From positions 4,030,001 through 4,094,000 of the forward strand of contig JAUTDP010000002.1 of NCBI GenBank assembly GCA_033439795.1: a stretch of 64,000 nucleotides of DNA, read 5' to 3'. The notes under the pieces were generated by a model. That model was not told where the DNA came from. It searched no databases and saw only the letters and a program-made list of their open reading frames with translations. Shown one piece after another: positions 49,624 to 60,251 of the stretch. A program made the position numbers and the translations under genes. The DNA is from Sordaria brevicollis (lineage: Eukaryota > Ascomycota > Sordariomycetes > Sordariales > Sordariaceae). The first letter of the stretch is position 1; every line of letters begins with the position of its first letter.

Positions 49624-51400
49624 GATGGCGGGGGGTTCTGCGATTGCTGTTGTGTTGTTCTTGGTTTTTGGTTGGAAAGTTGAACCGGAGACCGGACTGG
49701 AGAGGACCCCTGGCTTATATGGGCCAAAGGCACTTAAACGCGACTGGAACGCGCTTCGGTGGATGATGTCGGTTGCAGCGCAAGTCGTGCAAGACCGGAT
49801 GCCTCGTTTTTGGGGTGAAATGTGTGATGGCCAGTGAGCTCGGGGTTGAACTGGCAGGTTGACGAGAGGGATGCGCGCGGTCTGGAAATGCTGTTTGTTG
49901 AAGGGTCAAGATGCCCGCCGGGTGGGAATTTCTCGAGAGTCGAGGATCCCAAATGGGCGAAACCGCGTCTCATTCGGCCAATCACAGGGTCCAGATAACG
50001 GAGGGGATCAAGTCGAGTGCCGGGCAGCTGAGAGCCTGAGACGCAGGCCTTTGCCGTCTGCCAGCCGGTACCCTGCCGCTTCACTTGGGCGATTTGGGTC
50101 CCTGTTTGGCTCGCACGCTAGGCGGTTTTGGGGCACTCTGACGTACGGAAGAGGTGAATGAACAAACCTCAACTTTTACACGGTTTTCTGTGTCGTGAAT
50201 GTTGTAGAATAAGTATCAAGTCGGGTGTTTTGTTCAGCAGATGGAAGTACCTATACAGAGCGGGACCGGGTCACTTCAAAGGGAAGTCAAGGTATCGCCC
50301 GCAGTTCCAGGTTGCGCAGATGCCAAATTTGACTCCCGCTTGCACTAAAGCCGGTTAGTTCAGGCATCATAGCGTACCTACATATGTACATGGAGCAGGG
50401 GCTATTTGTGAAAGGCGAAAGCTCTCGTTGTTAAACTTTTATATTCACATCTACCTATCTCGAAACTCGTTGCTCATCACCTGCTCTACTATATTTAGTT
50501 TCTACCTTTATCATGGTTGAGCTCCGGGCTTGACTCTGACCTCAATTGTCCGTTCCCGTCCGACTGTCTGATCATTCCCGTGCACCTGTGATTCAATCTT
50601 TCCCTATCTACCGACACAGAGCGTAGAGGTGACTTATGTTCCGGGGACGCCACACCAACTGTCAAACACTGCATGGACTTGTACCTTGAGGTTTGGAATG
50701 TTTAGGTCAGTGTTTGGTTTTGACTAGAGGAACGTAGGGGTAACGCCTTCACGCGGGGGCATCACGCTCCTTGATCCTTGGTCATCGATTCCTTCTTGCT
50801 CATCCACCCTCGAGCCACCAGGACTGGAAGGTTCCACCAACAACGTCGAGTCGACAGCAAGGAAACCACGACAGGTTCAAGTGTCCTTAAGTTGTTCACA
50901 CCGACGCCGGCTGCAACTCGAAACCCTCGATTACCCATCGAGGTTCTTGCAGCCTCGCCGGTTCACCGGCTGATGGCACCGTCACCTTGTAATGAGACGG
51001 CAAGGCCAAGGTAAAAATAACCGGAAGCTTGGGCATCATATAATGAGTATACTGTGTACACGTGCTTGCTTAAACATCACCGTCTCCATCCAATCGAAAG
51101 GGTCCAGACAACTCCCTCACTTCGCTTCGTATCCACTAGCAACGGAACAGACCCACATGCGATACTCCAGCAAAAACCCCTCCTGGCACTACCACCTCAG
51201 CCCCGAAAGACATCATTGCATTCCTCCTGACAAACCATCACCGACTCATCCAGCGGAGCTTTGTCATTCTTTGTTTTCATAAACCATACACTTGGCTACA
51301 ACCATCGCAACAATCCTTTCGATCATAAGCGACATCCTACAACAAGCAAACAGCATTGCGTTTATTTCAAACCACGACCCTTTTTCATCAGTCCGCTGAA
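49624..51400. promoter_or_regulatory. Divergent promoter region, ISW1 / Gln-rich protein
   Basis: ORFs on both strands (up to 172 codons, partly overlapping ISW1 exon 1) lack motifs. The last 100 bases before 51401 are CA-rich leader. No repeats were noticed. Confidence 0.5.
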
Positions 51401-52189
51401 ATGAGCGCCGACTCCCACGATTTGCTCGAAGCCTTCAAGGCAGCCGCCTTGTCAGTGACCAAGCTATACAAGACCACCGGTCCCGCCATCGCGAAGGCGC
51501 GTAGCGATGGATATCAAGACTGTCTCGACGATCTTCTCGCGTTCCTCGACAGGAGCCGTCTAGGCTTGAGTGACGGCGAAGGATGGATGATCCGGAGTTG
51601 GGCGACGGAGCGCTTGAACGACCGAAATCTTCCCACAATGGAGAGCGACGACGACAACCAGGTCGAGCCTGCGCTATCGCCCCAGGCGCAGTCTTCGGAT
51701 CCAATCCAAGAGGAGGATCAAATGAGAGACTCGCCACCTGCCCCTGCTGTCTACGAACAACCTCCCCAACAGGAACAACCCCATGAGCACGAACAGCCGC
51801 AGCAGCAGGAGCACCATAACCAGCCAAACCAGCGACAGCCACCTTCAAACCCAGAGGACTTCCAGGTTGTGGTCCCAACACAAGAGACGTTCACCTTTCA
51901 ATCGACACACCCGTTCCCCCACGAGGAGGCTATGAAGTTGGAGAATCTGGCGCTTTCCGATGCGCCCAGGAGTAACCGCTCCGTTTCAGCCTCAACACCG
52001 AGTGCGCGGAACAACAGGAACCGCGCCCTCAGGCAAAACGCTACGCGATCACTTGGCCGTGGCGCTGGACAGAAGCGAAAGGTGGTTGATCTTTCAGAGT
52101 TCTTCCGAATCGACAACTTTGGACCTGGCGGCAACGGAAATGACAAGGATCCCTTCAACCCGACCTCGAAAAGAAGCCGCCACACTTGA
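51401..52189 (+). CDS. Conserved fungal protein with N-terminal helical domain and Gln-rich middle
   Basis: This is an intronless 262-residue protein. Residues about 1-72 form a helical domain: SHDLLEAFKAAALSVTKLYK, ARSDGYQDCLDDLLAFLDRS, then GEGWMIRSWATERL. The spacing of these helices recalls the C16orf72/HAPSTR1 (TAPR1-like) family of stress-response regulators, but I hold that comparison loosely. Residues about 115-150 are Gln/Pro/His-rich (EQPHEHEQPQQQEHHNQ). The C-terminal part carries basic clusters (ARNNRNRALRQN, GAGQKRKVVDL, then TSKRSRHT), consistent with nuclear localisation. The ATG at 51401 (CTGAAATGAGCGCC) is the first in frame; the frame is open upstream only from a TTG. Confidence 0.7.
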   Translation: MSADSHDLLEAFKAAALSVTKLYKTTGPAIAKARSDGYQDCLDDLLAFLDRSRLGLSDGEGWMIRSWATERLNDRNLPTMESDDDNQVEPALSPQAQSSDPIQEEDQMRDSPPAPAVYEQPPQQEQPHEHEQPQQQEHHNQPNQRQPPSNPEDFQVVVPTQETFTFQSTHPFPHEEAMKLENLALSDAPRSNRSVSASTPSARNNRNRALRQNATRSLGRGAGQKRKVVDLSEFFRIDNFGPGGNGNDKDPFNPTSKRSRHT

Positions 52190-53443
52190 GCTGTTGCAAG
52201 AGATACGACGGCGGAACGAAACTCCCTTTCCTCCTTCGCTACAAATAGAACGACAGATGCCTCACGGCTTGAGATCCATCATCAGCATCATGAGCATACG
52301 GCAGTACGAATTTGGGCTTCTTCATCATGGCGGTGCGGGGGGTTTGACATAACCAAAGCGGCAACTTTTTGCATTTTCTCTGCGGTGTCAAGGGACTGGC
52401 CAAGCGTAAACCGGAGGAGGATCATTCGGCATTTCATCATGGGAGAAATCCGGGTTTGGGCTCGGCTTAGGGAAGGGAATTATCATTTTCATGGACAAAG
52501 GTAGCGATTTTGCATCTAGTTGGCGTTGGAACACCCCATTATACCATAAAGACGTGTGTAACATTGTACTTTTCTTTTCTTTTCTCTATTTTGCTCGGAA
52601 ATGCGTTTTTCTTGTATTTGGTTCTCTTGGAGCTAGATTCTTGCACGGTGAAAGGTTTAGCATGTTTTTTTCCGTCGGTGGTCAATACACAGGGGACTGC
52701 TTCGGGATATACTCGTAAAGACATGTCCCAACTTTGTGGACTCGTGTATCATAATCAGATGGATGGATGGGTGGGCTCCCTGCGTTCATCGCTCTGCCTG
52801 GCGCTGGAAGCGAGGTTGTACTTAATGGGATTGAAGAATATGGCGGTTCTTTTCACAAACGGCGGAGCACTGTGGGCAGAGAGAGGCATAATGATACCCC
52901 TTTCTGTCTATGGATGGCACATGATGTTGATTTAAAGCTGTACCCGAGCAAGTTCCATCCGAAGGCGACCTGTTTGCACGTTGACTCCCGTCCCTCGTGG
53001 ATGGAGCCGCTTTAAAGGTTCACAACACTAGATGATTCTGAGGTGATGAGAAAGTGAAATCAGATGTCAGATCTGCCTGACGGTGGCTCAGTCAAACAGC
53101 AAGTAACGGTTGACTATGTTTTCACCCTCGTGTGATTGCAAGATGATAATCCACTCCCACTGTCTCCCAAAAACTTGGATGACATTACCGGCCCTGACGC
53201 AGACAAACAACCACTTTGCATCTTGTACGAACCGATTCAAATCGCAAAGGCCATCCATCCACCACTCAGAGTAAACAGTACAACAACCCCATTGGTTATC
53301 ATCCCTATAATATAGCTCTATTAAATCTGTTAGTCATTATCTATCAATCAAATCTGAATTTCTACACACATCAACGGTCCCTCGAAGCGACAAAAAGAAA
53401 TCGAGATGAACAGCCGAAAAAGGGGGAAAGTACAAAAAAAGAG
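52190..53443. other. Gene-free spacer
   Basis: This holds the 3' flank of the 51401 gene and short ORFs only. A run of 7 A (53434-53440) directly before 53444 is the Pol III terminator of the tRNA-like gene. Confidence 0.45.
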
Positions 53444-53528
53444 GGACCCGCACCGGACTCGAACCGGCACACTTCGTTTTCTACTTGGTAGGGACTCCCG
53501 AAGGTACTGACCACTGCACCAGCGGGCC
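53444..53528 (-). tRNA. tRNA-like gene or tRNA pseudogene, isotype unresolved
   Basis: On the minus strand the acceptor arms GGCCCGC and GCGGGTC pair (one G-U). Box A reads TGGTGCAGTGG and box B reads GGTTCGAGTCC, both near consensus. The D-stem GTGC/GTAC and the T-stem GCCGG/CCGGT pair. A run of seven T follows about 7 bases downstream. The anticodon arm has CTTCG and CGAAG ready to pair but encloses 22 bases. No partition gives a seven-base loop with U33 and a standard intron after position 37. The call is therefore a degenerate or unusual intron-containing tRNA. Confidence 0.55.
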
Positions 53529-54287
53529 ATGTGAGAAGAGGAGAAGGGGGTGGGTTATATAGGCAGGTGCGGATGGATAGGCGTTTGGAGGGGCGGACGG
53601 GATCCGGCGGAAGGAGCGAGGGACTGGGAGAGACCTGAAGTTTCAAGGAAGGTGCGGTGGATGGGATGGGATGAAAATACCTGTACGACTGGGGAATGGG
53701 AAGGATGACGCGGGAAAGGGAAGCACTGGTGAGTCTTGCTGGGAAGGTGAAAGCAGTTACAACCCCACATATGGTATACCTTCAAACGGACGAGTTGCTT
53801 CAATATGGAAACACTGACTAGAGGTAGACAGGCAGTCTTCAGTTGTTTATGTGATTCTGAACTCTGGATTTCTTGTTGCTGACGGGAGGTTAGAAACTCG
53901 GGCCTGATTTATTGACCTGTCAGGCTCCTACCTACTGGTCTCGGTTGAATCTCACCTCCGTTCTTATCTTGCATGATGCAACGCGCTTACCTGGATTGAC
54001 GGCCAATTCTTCTCGCTCTCCATAAGGGAGGTATGCTGCCCTCCATTGATACCTCTAGTTTTTGAGGTTGTTCTTGCCTCCTCAAAGTTCCTGGTGCCTG
54101 AGGTAGTTTGGGACCTACCCGTAACCTTTCCAAAACATGTTCAAGATTCAGATAGTTAGATACTACTCAGTTTTCAGCTTATTCTTCATGGCTCACTCCT
54201 CTCATCCTCATACTTGACTCCAGCTGTTAGCCCTCAGTCCGTTCATCTCACATCGCCTAGACGGCCCCCATTCGCAACTCTTGTACC
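53529..54287. other. Gene-free spacer upstream of the proton channel gene
   Basis: Only small ORFs are present. The last 100 bases serve as leader (ATCTCACATCGCC). Confidence 0.4.
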
Positions 54288-55103
54288 ATGGAAACAATGG
54301 CAGAGGCTGATCCAGGAAGTCCTTCCCCCCCCCCCCCCCCCCCCCTCAACACAAAAATCTTGACAGCACAACCAGACGAAGGAGGAAGAGCCGACCAGCT
54401 TTCCTTATACTCTTCCTCGTCCCAGCATGGCTTCTTCATTCCCCAATCATCATCATCATCGCCATCGGCGGCACTATCCTGGGACCATCGTCGACTTCGT
54501 GTCCAAGCCAAGTCATTCCTCTCGTCCAAAACAAAACACTACGTCGTCCTAGCCCTGGTGGCAGTGGACATGGCCTCCATCGTGGCGGATATCTTTGTAG
54601 GACTGGTTGCCTGCGACTTAAACCAGAAGGGTGCGAAATGGGTGGCGGAGACGAGGGAGGGTTTGCATGTGTTTGGGACGGTGGTCAGTTCGTTGTTTAT
54701 GGTTGAGTTGGCGGGGATGGTTTGGGCTTTTGGTGCTGGGTGAGTTATATTCTATAATTCCTTGTCCGGCTCTTCAAAACGTGATGGCTGACTATGTTGG
54801 ATACCCGTGTGCACTTGTAGCTTCTTTGGAGCGTGGTTCCACGGGCTGGACGCCACGGTCATCGTTGCCAGCTTTGCGGTGGATGTTGTCATGTTGGCGA
54901 TGCATGGGAACAATAGTATTGAGGAGATTGCGGGGCTGATCATTGTCTTGGGTCTCTGGAGGTTTATGAAGATCACTGAAGAGCTAAGTGTTGGAGTGTC
55001 TGAGGGGATGGAGCAGATGAGGGACTGGGTCGAGGAGCTGGAGAGGGAGAATTTGGAACTGAAAAGAGAATTAACGGACCGGTGTGGTGCGCGTGAGGTA
55101 TGA
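54288..55103 (+). CDS. Voltage-gated proton channel (Hv1 family)
   Basis: This voltage-sensor-only proton channel passes H+ across the plasma membrane on depolarisation. Exons are 54288..54739 and 54821..55103 (GTGAGT..TGTAG), giving 244 residues. The N-terminus (1-80) is disordered, with polyPro from a 21-C run. S1 is about 86-107 with Asp94 and Asp101 (VAVDMASIVADIF), matching the D112/E119 spacing of human Hv1. S2 is about 127-150 (HVFGTVVSSLFMVELAGMVW). S3 is about 160-178 with Asp161 and Asp172, 11 apart as in human D174/D185. S4 is about 188-203: GLIIVLGLWRFMKI. Position 195, where R1 is expected, is Gly; R2 is Arg198 and the R3 position is Lys201. A C-terminal coiled coil (QMRDWVEELERENLELKREL) would support dimerisation. 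Confidence 0.88.
54325..54345. repeat. Homopolymer of 21 C within coding sequence
   Basis: This is an uninterrupted C run encoding prolines 14-19 of the proton channel. A one-base length error or slippage would shift the frame before S1. Confidence 0.9.
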
Positions 55104-57443
55104 GAGGAAAGTTGAACTTAGAAAAGGCATTGCTGTGAACGGATATTTAAAAGGTCACGATGAAAAATGGGTGGAAGTCTGAACGAGAAAGGGTCATGGA
55201 CAAGTGTCATAGACTGACGCGAATATTTGCAGACTAGGCTTTGACTAGAGCTATCTGTTTACCAAGCGTGTTTGACACGATAGTATCTATAGACCATCTA
55301 CGATGTCATAATTTCATTGTAGACTCGTCATGTTAAGATGACTGGTGTAAAACATAATTTAAAATCACGGGAATGGTCCCGGTATTTGGTTGGTGTAATT
55401 CCGGAAGGGATCACCAACAGTTTGGCGCCAGGTTTGATAAGTAGGTGTGACGCCGTATTCAGCGGGTTACACATCGTATGTGCGTCCGAACATCCAATTG
55501 TCCAACTGCCGTGCAAGGGCGTGCGGTGGGTGGGTGGAGGGAGAAACCTCAAGGTGCAGCATCCCTACATCTTGTTAAGGTTGGAGTAAGGTAAGCAAGT
55601 GTAGATTGTGGATGGATCGCCCGAACCGAACCGCGGTGCAGTGTTGATCCGTGATCTGCGTGAGGCTCTTCTCGGTCATCCCAACTTTGATCTTATATCT
55701 TCAAGCTTGCTGAGGTATTGTCCCAGTGGACTCCATGGCTCTTAACTATCCGGGTCGTTGTTCGGCGTCGGTAACACAATGGAAGCCTAGTCTAGCCCTC
55801 GTATATTTGATTCACTTGTGAGATGCGAGGTGCGTCTCCTGACTATTCTTGTAGACTCCGGGAGATGTATGCACCGGTAGTGTACGCGAAACTTTCGAGA
55901 ATCAATAAAAAGGTGCGTGATTCCCCGGAAAACATCCAAGCAAAGGTCCGTGGAAAAGTCGAGGGAAGCTGTCAGGACCCGTTCCGGCGCCAAGAGCCCC
56001 GGTCTCCCGTGTTCATCTGACCTCGGATCCGGCCGCGGCTTTACCGCGAACATTTTGGGGCTTCCATCGATTCGTGCTTGAGGTTGGGGCTTCTCCACTT
56101 GGCACTTTGGCAGCGGGTGGCAGGCAGGCCTGCATTGCATTCGCTGCTGCGGGAGCGGTGCATTGCGGCCGATTGGACTGCCACTGGCGAATCACCACGC
56201 TCCCTACTTTCATTTCGTTTTTATGCATGTAGTGTCCAGAGACGACGGAAGTGCGGTGCATGTGTTTCCATGATTCCAGCGAGGCAGGCGAGAAGATGAA
56301 TGGCAACCACCAAACCTTCAAAAAGCCTCTCTATCTTGGATTAGATCAGTCAGGTCGTCGTCGGCGCTCTCAGCTCTCCTCTGACCTCTCGACCTGGCGG
56401 AATGGTACCACATGGCGGGGAGACTGTGGATTGTGGAGGGAGAAGCTGTTATGGGTCGATAGCGATCAGTCCTGATGGATGGAGCCCAAAACGCGGGAGC
56501 GCAGGAAGGAAGAGCGAGGATCGCGATTTTAGCGTGGTCGTCAACTCCAGCGGGCCATCTCTTCTTCAGTTCTTCTCTCACCCAAACTCAAAACTTGACC
56601 TTCATATGTATCTCCATGTTTTCAGTAAAATGAACATCGGCTCTTGTGACGCACAACTTCCATGGAAAACAGGCAAAAGAGGCGTTCCTGAGATTAAATT
56701 GCGGCTTAAGACTGCATCTCGGTCATGCTCAACCTGGACTAGCGCCCTTTACTTTGATATGCTAAACTGACCGGGGTTCGCTCGGGTTGAGTTTGGGTTG
56801 ACATTGGATGCTCCGGGGAAACTCACGACGAACGAACTCCCACAGGAGAGAGCTGCCTACCGCCTTCCATCAGCATCAACACAACACAATGGCTTTGACA
56901 GGGACCGGGGCTCTGAATGGACTCACTTCCCACTTCTAGGCACGCTAGCCAGAATTCCCCAGGTTCTCGGACCTTCTCGTCAACCACTCGTTTCTCTTCC
57001 TCTCCCCCCCCCCCCCGTCCAGTTACTTTTCTCTCTCTACCCTTGACAACAACCCACACCGCGTGTCCACTCCCTTTTCACACCATCTCACTCTCTCTTC
57101 GCTCTCTCTCTCTCTCCACCGCTGCGACCGTTTTATTGCCTGTCAGGTATCCTCCCTCTTCAATATCATTGGAAGAGAAAAACCAGAAGAGCCTAGGAAG
57201 AAGGCAATCATCCAATCGTTTCTGTCTAGACTACTACCTATCTACCGGCCCGGCCTTCTTCTTAAATACAAGATCTCCTGATCCCTTCCCTCCTCCGCTG
57301 CCACTGGACCTTTTACTCTTACTTTTATTCTCTCGCTCATCCGCCGTTGCCGTGAAGAAGTCTCTCTCTTCGTCTTCCTCTCGTTCCAGTCTTCAAGCCT
57401 TAATACTCTAATAACCAATAATTACACACCCAAAACCGCCAAA
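55104..57443. promoter_or_regulatory. 2.3 kb spacer with promoter and leader of the GPI-type gene
   Basis: No ORF has a motif. From about 56980 to 57440 the plus strand is strongly C/T-rich, including CTCTCTCTCTCTC near 57100, ending CACCCAAAACCGCCAAAATG. Such leaders precede highly expressed fungal genes. Confidence 0.5.
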
Positions 57444-58064
57444 ATGAAGGCCGCTCTCGTCCCCCTCGTCGCCATGTTCGCCGTCGCCGCGGCCCAATCC
57501 ACCGCCTGCGCCGCCGACTACATCGTTGAGACCTGCCTCGGCACCCAGAGGAGCCGCTTCGAACTGTGCGACCGTGAGGACTACGGCTGCAGGTGCACCG
57601 AGGCTGCCAGCATCATTGCCTGCTTCGACAACTGCCCCAACGACGTTCGCAAGTGTATGTTCATCTTCTCCCTTTCCCTCTCTGTCTTTTTTTTTTTTTT
57701 TTTTTTTTTTTCCTTTAAGGTTCTCAAACTAACACACATCCTCCAAAATTTAGCCACCGCCGTCGGCGAGCGTGACACCTGGTGCGCCCTCAACAAGCAG
57801 TTCCCATCCACCACCGCCAAGGCGCCCGCCCAAACCTGGACCGACACCGCCGTTACCGCTCCTACCGCTACCGCCGGCGCCGGTGCCGACAGCAACAAGG
57901 AGGAGTCCGGAAGTGACCCTACCGAGACCGATAAGGACGAGTCCTCTTCTTCCTCCAGCGCCGCCCCTTCGAGCTCTCCGACTGATAGCGCCGCCGGCGC
58001 CGTCCTTGTGAACGCCGGTGGCTTGTTGGCTGCTGTTGCTGGTGTTGCCGCTGCTATGCTTTAA
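57444..58064 (+). CDS. Cysteine-rich, GPI-anchor-type secreted protein (CFEM-like)
   Basis: This is probably a cell-wall or membrane surface protein. Exons are 57444..57654 and 57754..58064, giving 173 residues. The intron (99 nt) has a GTATGT donor, CTAAC branch and TTTAG acceptor, and carries a run of 25 T. The signal peptide is about 1-18 (MKAALVPLVAMFAVAAAQS). The mature N-terminal domain has eight cysteines in the order C-x8-C-x10-C-x6-C-x-C-x8-C-x3-C-x~20-C, close to CFEM spacing, with RCTEAASIIACFDNC in the middle. A Ser/Thr/Glu-rich, probably O-glycosylated stalk follows. The C-terminus is hydrophobic (AAGAVLVNAGGLLAAVAGVA) after small residues, as a GPI signal requires. The CFEM assignment is tentative. 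The start is in strong context (CAAAATGAAG). Confidence 0.8.
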   Translation: MKAALVPLVAMFAVAAAQSTACAADYIVETCLGTQRSRFELCDREDYGCRCTEAASIIACFDNCPNDVRKCMFIFSLSLSVFFFFFFFFSFKVLKLTHILQNLATAVGERDTWCALNKQFPSTTAKAPAQTWTDTAVTAPTATAGAGADSNKEESGSDPTETDKDESSSSSSAAPSSSPTDSAAGAVLVNAGGLLAAVAGVAAAML

Positions 58065-58694
58065 AATCTTTTTCTTTCGGGCTAAGAAAGAGGTTAGAAG
58101 GCGATAAGCTGGATTTGATCGATTGAACATTAATCATCCATCCATCATTTTCGGCAATTCATTTCATCCTTGCGTGGGGGTTTTTTGAAGCGCGTTTGGT
58201 TAAAAGGGGCGTCAAAAAGAAAGCACATGTTGTTGCCTGTTTGGAGTCAAACTTGATGGTTTGTGTGGAAAGGGGCAAGCGGATGGTGGCTGACTTGGGG
58301 GTTATGCGATTGAGCTGCAAGTGGTGCGGCACGGGAACTCACCTGAGAAATGGGAGAACCCGTCTTGCAGACACGGCACTGTGACAACTTCATGTCAGCC
58401 ACAACCCAATTGCAGGTTCACAAGGGGGGCACTGCACGGAGGGACGTTGGGGTGCTTGGTGAATTCTGGGTAATATTTAATGAGGCACCATGATATATCA
58501 ATGTCTGAATGAACATGACATTCTTCTCAACAACTTTTATCGCTGTTCCATTATGGCAAGTCTCCCATACCTCTCCATGTTTAATTCATAACAGTTCATT
58601 ATCATTTCTACATAACCTTCTTTCCTTCCAGGAAGAAGCCATAATCATCATCATATTCGTACACACCCTTCCATCACACTTCAATATTTGAGAC
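58065..58694. other. Convergent 3' flanks
   Basis: 3' flanks of the GPI-type gene and the small minus-strand gene, with only short ORFs. GCGCGTTTGGTTAA at 58189-58202 resembles the PIF-like terminus seen at 7887, but no partner end was found. Confidence 0.45.
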
Positions 58695-59363
58695 TTAAGC
58701 CTCAGTATCACCCCCCAGCGCACCGAACCCCTTCTGACCCGTCTCAGTCGGCTTCGTATCAACCCCCTCCTGACTTCCCTTACCCGCACCCTCCTTGCCC
58801 GCGCTTCCCGTCTTAGCCAACATATCCTTCAACGCCACCCGGCCAGGATCCCTCTTGCTTCCCGGCTCCGGCATGCTTCCGCCCTCGGTACCGCTGCCCG
58901 CGAACCCGCCCTCTTGAATGTTCTTACCATGCGGACCAGACTGGTCCTTCAGTTCCTGGGCGGCGTTAAGGGTGTAGGTAGGCGCTGGCTTGCCCTGTTC
59001 CGGGTTCTCGTGCTTGGATGACTGAGAAGTGGGATGGGTCTGGTGCGCGGTTCCGGGAGGGTTGGCGCGCGTGTTCTTGGAAGAGGTTGAGTCACCGACC
59101 GAGGCGGAGGCGGACGGGTTCCCCTGGGCGAAGGCGCCGCCGTGACGGATTGACTCGGCGGCGAGCGAGTCCGAGGGGACGGGGCCGGGGCCTTCTTGCT
59201 TGGGAGGGACGTTTTCGGAGGTCACCTGTTGGAGAGGAACCTCTGTGTTAGTTTCGGTTGCATGGATGGGAGGGGTTAGGTAAGGTTAGAGCATAATGGT
59301 GTTATTTCCAAATGTTATGTGGTGTCTGGGAGGCAGGGGATTCAAACATACTTTCTTGGACAT
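58695..59363 (-). CDS. Small hydrophilic conserved fungal protein
   Basis: There are two exons: 59363..59352 (MSKK, 12 nt) and 59225..58695, separated by a 126-nt intron with GTATGT and CAACAG ends. The product is 180 residues. It is strongly hydrophilic and Gly/Ser/Pro/Lys-rich, with no membrane segment or known domain. Recognisable blocks are PSDSLAAESIRHGGAFAQGN, TYTLNAAQELKDQSGPHGKN and RVALKDMLAKTGSAGKEGAG. The composition suggests an intrinsically disordered, possibly stress-related or hydrophilin-like protein, but this is inference from composition. A second-exon GTG start is avoided because the small first exon supplies an ATG in good position. Confidence 0.7.
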
Positions 59364-60251
59364 CTTGGGTGGTTTACTGTGTGTTTGCGTTGAGTGATTG
59401 GGTTGGATAAATTGTTGTGTGTCTGACTGGGTTGGTTGATTCCCGTTGCTCGATGGGTTTGTTGCAGGAAATTGATGGATTTGGTGGAATTGTGTTTGCC
59501 AGATGAAAAATGAACTGAAGAAAAGAGTCTCTATAAGTGTCCTTGTGATAAAAGATCATCCGTTGGTTTGGGAAGGCGTGGTGTACGTACGTGTAAGAGA
59601 CGGCAGCATGATGTCACGTCGATGATGTCATGACGTTGCTCACTTCGCAGTCGTTACTGCCATTGAAGATACAATGGGACTCGTTAGTACTGCGTATTTC
59701 CACTCTTCGTTCTACCTGACATTGTGTGGATAGAATAATAGCACGTGAAATGTGGCCATACTCTGGTCGGTGAGGCCGTATGTACGCTGACCATAGGAGG
59801 CTGACTCGGATAATCGGTTCCATCGGTGATCTGCGTCTGGGTGTCATATCAGGAACTTCAACACCAATCAATTGTCACGATGTCAGGTCTATTACGCTGA
59901 CACTTCAGGACAATCTCGGGAGAATTGATGATATCGAATCGTTCTTGGATGTGCAGAAACTTTACCGCACTGCGGACCATTCTCGTACTATGCCCTAGCC
60001 CGTATCTTTTACTTTCCCGGCGCCAGTCACAAATGTAACTAAATAGGCGGTTATTCATATGAGGACCTTTCAAAGTCTTTGATTGATATGTAAAGCCAGA
60101 AGATACAGCGCTGAGGGCTGGCAACAAGTTCCAAAGACACCACCAAACGCCCATCTCGGAAGCTATCTTGATTACCTCTTGCTACAAAACTCCTCCTCAA
60201 TTAGGACATCCTGATCTTGAAGATCCACCAACATCTCCAAAGTGATGTGGC
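59364..60251. other. Spacer between the small hydrophilic gene and the RING gene 3' end
   Basis: This holds the promoter of the 59363 gene and the 3' flank of the gene ending at 60252. Short ORFs only. Confidence 0.45.

Noticed and set aside
58189..58202. GCGCGTTTGGTTAA resembling the PIF-like terminus
   Set aside because: No opposite end or target duplication nearby. A 14-base similarity may be chance.
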